This document shows, piece by piece, positions 63,098-64,000 of a stretch of 64,000 nucleotides of DNA (its first letter is position 1; each line of letters opens with the position of its first letter). A model generated the notes under the pieces. It did not search any database and was not told the origin of the DNA. It saw only the letters and a program-made list of their open reading frames with translations. This DNA is from Pararhodobacter zhoushanensis (GTDB lineage: Bacteria > Pseudomonadota > Alphaproteobacteria > Rhodobacterales > Rhodobacteraceae). The stretch is from positions 189,121 through 253,120 of the forward strand of contig NZ_REEZ01000002.1 of assembly GCF_003990445.1 (NCBI RefSeq), given 5' to 3'. The translations under genes were made by a program, and so were the position numbers.

Positions 63098-64000
63098 ATG
63101 GCTGACAGCTTGCCGAACCTGCGCCACATGCGCGTGTTTCTGGAGACGGCGCGCACCGGGTCGGTCTCGGCGGCGGCGGAACGGTGTTTGCTGTCGCAAC
63201 CCGCCGCCACGCAGGCCATCGCCCGGCTGGAGCGGGACGTGGGCGCGCCCCTGCTGGTACGGCGCACGCGGCGCTTTGGCACCACGGCCTGCGGTGCGCT
63301 GTTCGTCCGGCGGGTCGAGGCGGCACTGGATCACCTCAACACCGGCGCGCGGATGGCCCTGCGCGGCGCGCGCGATACGGGCGGCAAGCGCGCGTCGTTT
63401 GATCATCTGATCACCGCCGCCCAATTGCGCGCCCTCATTGCCGTGGCCGGAACCGGCAGCTTCACCGTCGCCGCGCAGTCCCTGGGCCTGTCGCAACCCA
63501 CCGTCCACCGCGCCGCGCGCAGCCTTGAGGACGTGGCGGGCGTGCCGTTCTTCCTGACCACGGCCTCGGGCGTCGAGCTGACCACCGCTGCGCAGGCCTT
63601 TGTGCTGGGTGCCAAGCTGGCGCAGGCCGAAATCCGGCAGGGGTTCGAGGAAATCGGCCGCGAGATGGGCGATGATCGCGGCACGTTCCTGCTCGGCTCG
63701 CTGCCCATGGCGCGCACGCTGATCGTGCCGCGCGCCACGCATGCGCTGATCAGCGCGACGCAGGGTGTGCAGGTGCAGGTGGTCGACGGGCGCTACGACG
63801 CGCTGCTGCGCTCGCTGCGCGAAGGGGATCTGGACTGCCTGATCGGCGCGCTGCGCAACCCGCTGCCCGCCGAGGATGTGACGCAAGAGCCGCTGTTTGA
63901 CGACGCGCTGGCCATCGTTGCCCATCCCAGCCATCCGCTGGCAGGCCGGGCCGAGATCAGCCTTGAAGACACCCTCGCGTACCCCTGGGTTGCGCCGCCC
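63098..64000 (+). CDS. LysR-family regulator with two tandem HTH domains (3' truncated)
   Basis: An open frame from ATG 63098 to the window end (301 codons, no stop). Residues 8-66 are one LysR HTH (MRVFLETARTGSVSAAAERCLLSQPAATQAIARLERDVG), and residues about 105-165 are a second (LRALIAVAGTGSFTVAAQSLGLSQPTVHRAARSLEDVAG). The effector-binding domain begins after about residue 190 (GTFLLGSLPMARTLIVPRA). Divergent to ligI across 126 bp, so it probably activates the lig genes on sensing a pathway intermediate. Confidence 0.9.
   Translation, partial: MADSLPNLRHMRVFLETARTGSVSAAAERCLLSQPAATQAIARLERDVGAPLLVRRTRRFGTTACGALFVRRVEAALDHLNTGARMALRGARDTGGKRASFDHLITAAQLRALIAVAGTGSFTVAAQSLGLSQPTVHRAARSLEDVAGVPFFLTTASGVELTTAAQAFVLGAKLAQAEIRQGFEEIGREMGDDRGTFLLGSLPMARTLIVPRATHALISATQGVQVQVVDGRYDALLRSLREGDLDCLIGALRNPLPAEDVTQEPLFDDALAIVAHPSHPLAGRAEISLEDTLAYPWVAPP

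Overview
The window is an ordinary stretch of a high-GC alphaproteobacterial chromosome, most likely from the Rhodobacterales (Rhodobacteraceae/roseobacter group). The evidence is the gene neighbourhoods infA-maf-RNase E/G-yacG and UPF0262-LMW phosphatase, an aa3 cytochrome oxidase subunit I next to a DUF2244 gene, a Hint_2-type protein, and a recurrent GC-rich intergenic repeat. About 68 protein genes and one tRNA-Ala are packed tightly, with many ATGA/GTGA start-stop overlaps. I see no insertion sequence, prophage, CRISPR array or replication origin.

Layout. 1-5.5 kb: the 3' end of ctaD, a RidA-like gene broken by an in-frame TAG, a GST, DUF2244, a YqeY-type protein, tRNA-Ala(CGC), and an HxlR regulator divergent from a saccharopine-dehydrogenase-like oxidoreductase. 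5.0-9.7 kb: lumazine synthase under an FMN riboswitch, an acetate kinase fused to a PduL-type phosphotransacylase, then yacG, RNase E/G, maf and infA on the minus strand. 9.7-14 kb: an NTF2-GNAT-nitrilase operon, a qorB/qorR-like divergent pair around a palindromic operator, and the LMW phosphatase/UPF0262 pair. 14-25 kb: a YbbP/YbbA/TesA lipid-export-type module, selU, hemC, a methyltransferase, a SPOR-tailed D,D-carboxypeptidase, a HAD phosphatase and clpS. 25-31 kb: an RsmC-like methyltransferase, an SDR lacking catalytic residues, trxB and ilvC each divergent from an Lrp/AsnC regulator, and tusA.

31.5-37 kb is the most distinctive region. A MarR regulator sits 12 nt before a 1064-residue protein that joins a cobalamin/2x[4Fe-4S] reductive dehalogenase to an FMN/NAD(P)H/[2Fe-2S] reductase. 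It has no Tat signal, so it reads as a cytoplasmic, self-sufficient, catabolic dehalogenase. A luciferase-like flavin oxidoreductase follows.

37-64 kb: an acidic repeat protein behind an AT-rich promoter region, a thioesterase-like protein, a HlyIII protein, recQ, yggT, a soluble hybrid histidine kinase, an acetyl-CoA acetyltransferase, an extensin-like protein, tyrA-type dehydrogenase and hisC, rpsD, a Hint protein, comEC, gltX, gltA and a YedK-type protein. Then comes a zinc-uptake regulon (znuA divergent from zur-znuC-znuB, with Zur-box-like repeats between), and finally the protocatechuate 4,5-cleavage genes ligB, ligA and ligI, divergent from a LysR regulator with two tandem HTH domains that runs off the window end. 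The catabolic genes (dehalogenase, lig genes, LLM oxidoreductase) suggest an aerobic marine or soil bacterium that uses aromatic and possibly haloaromatic compounds.
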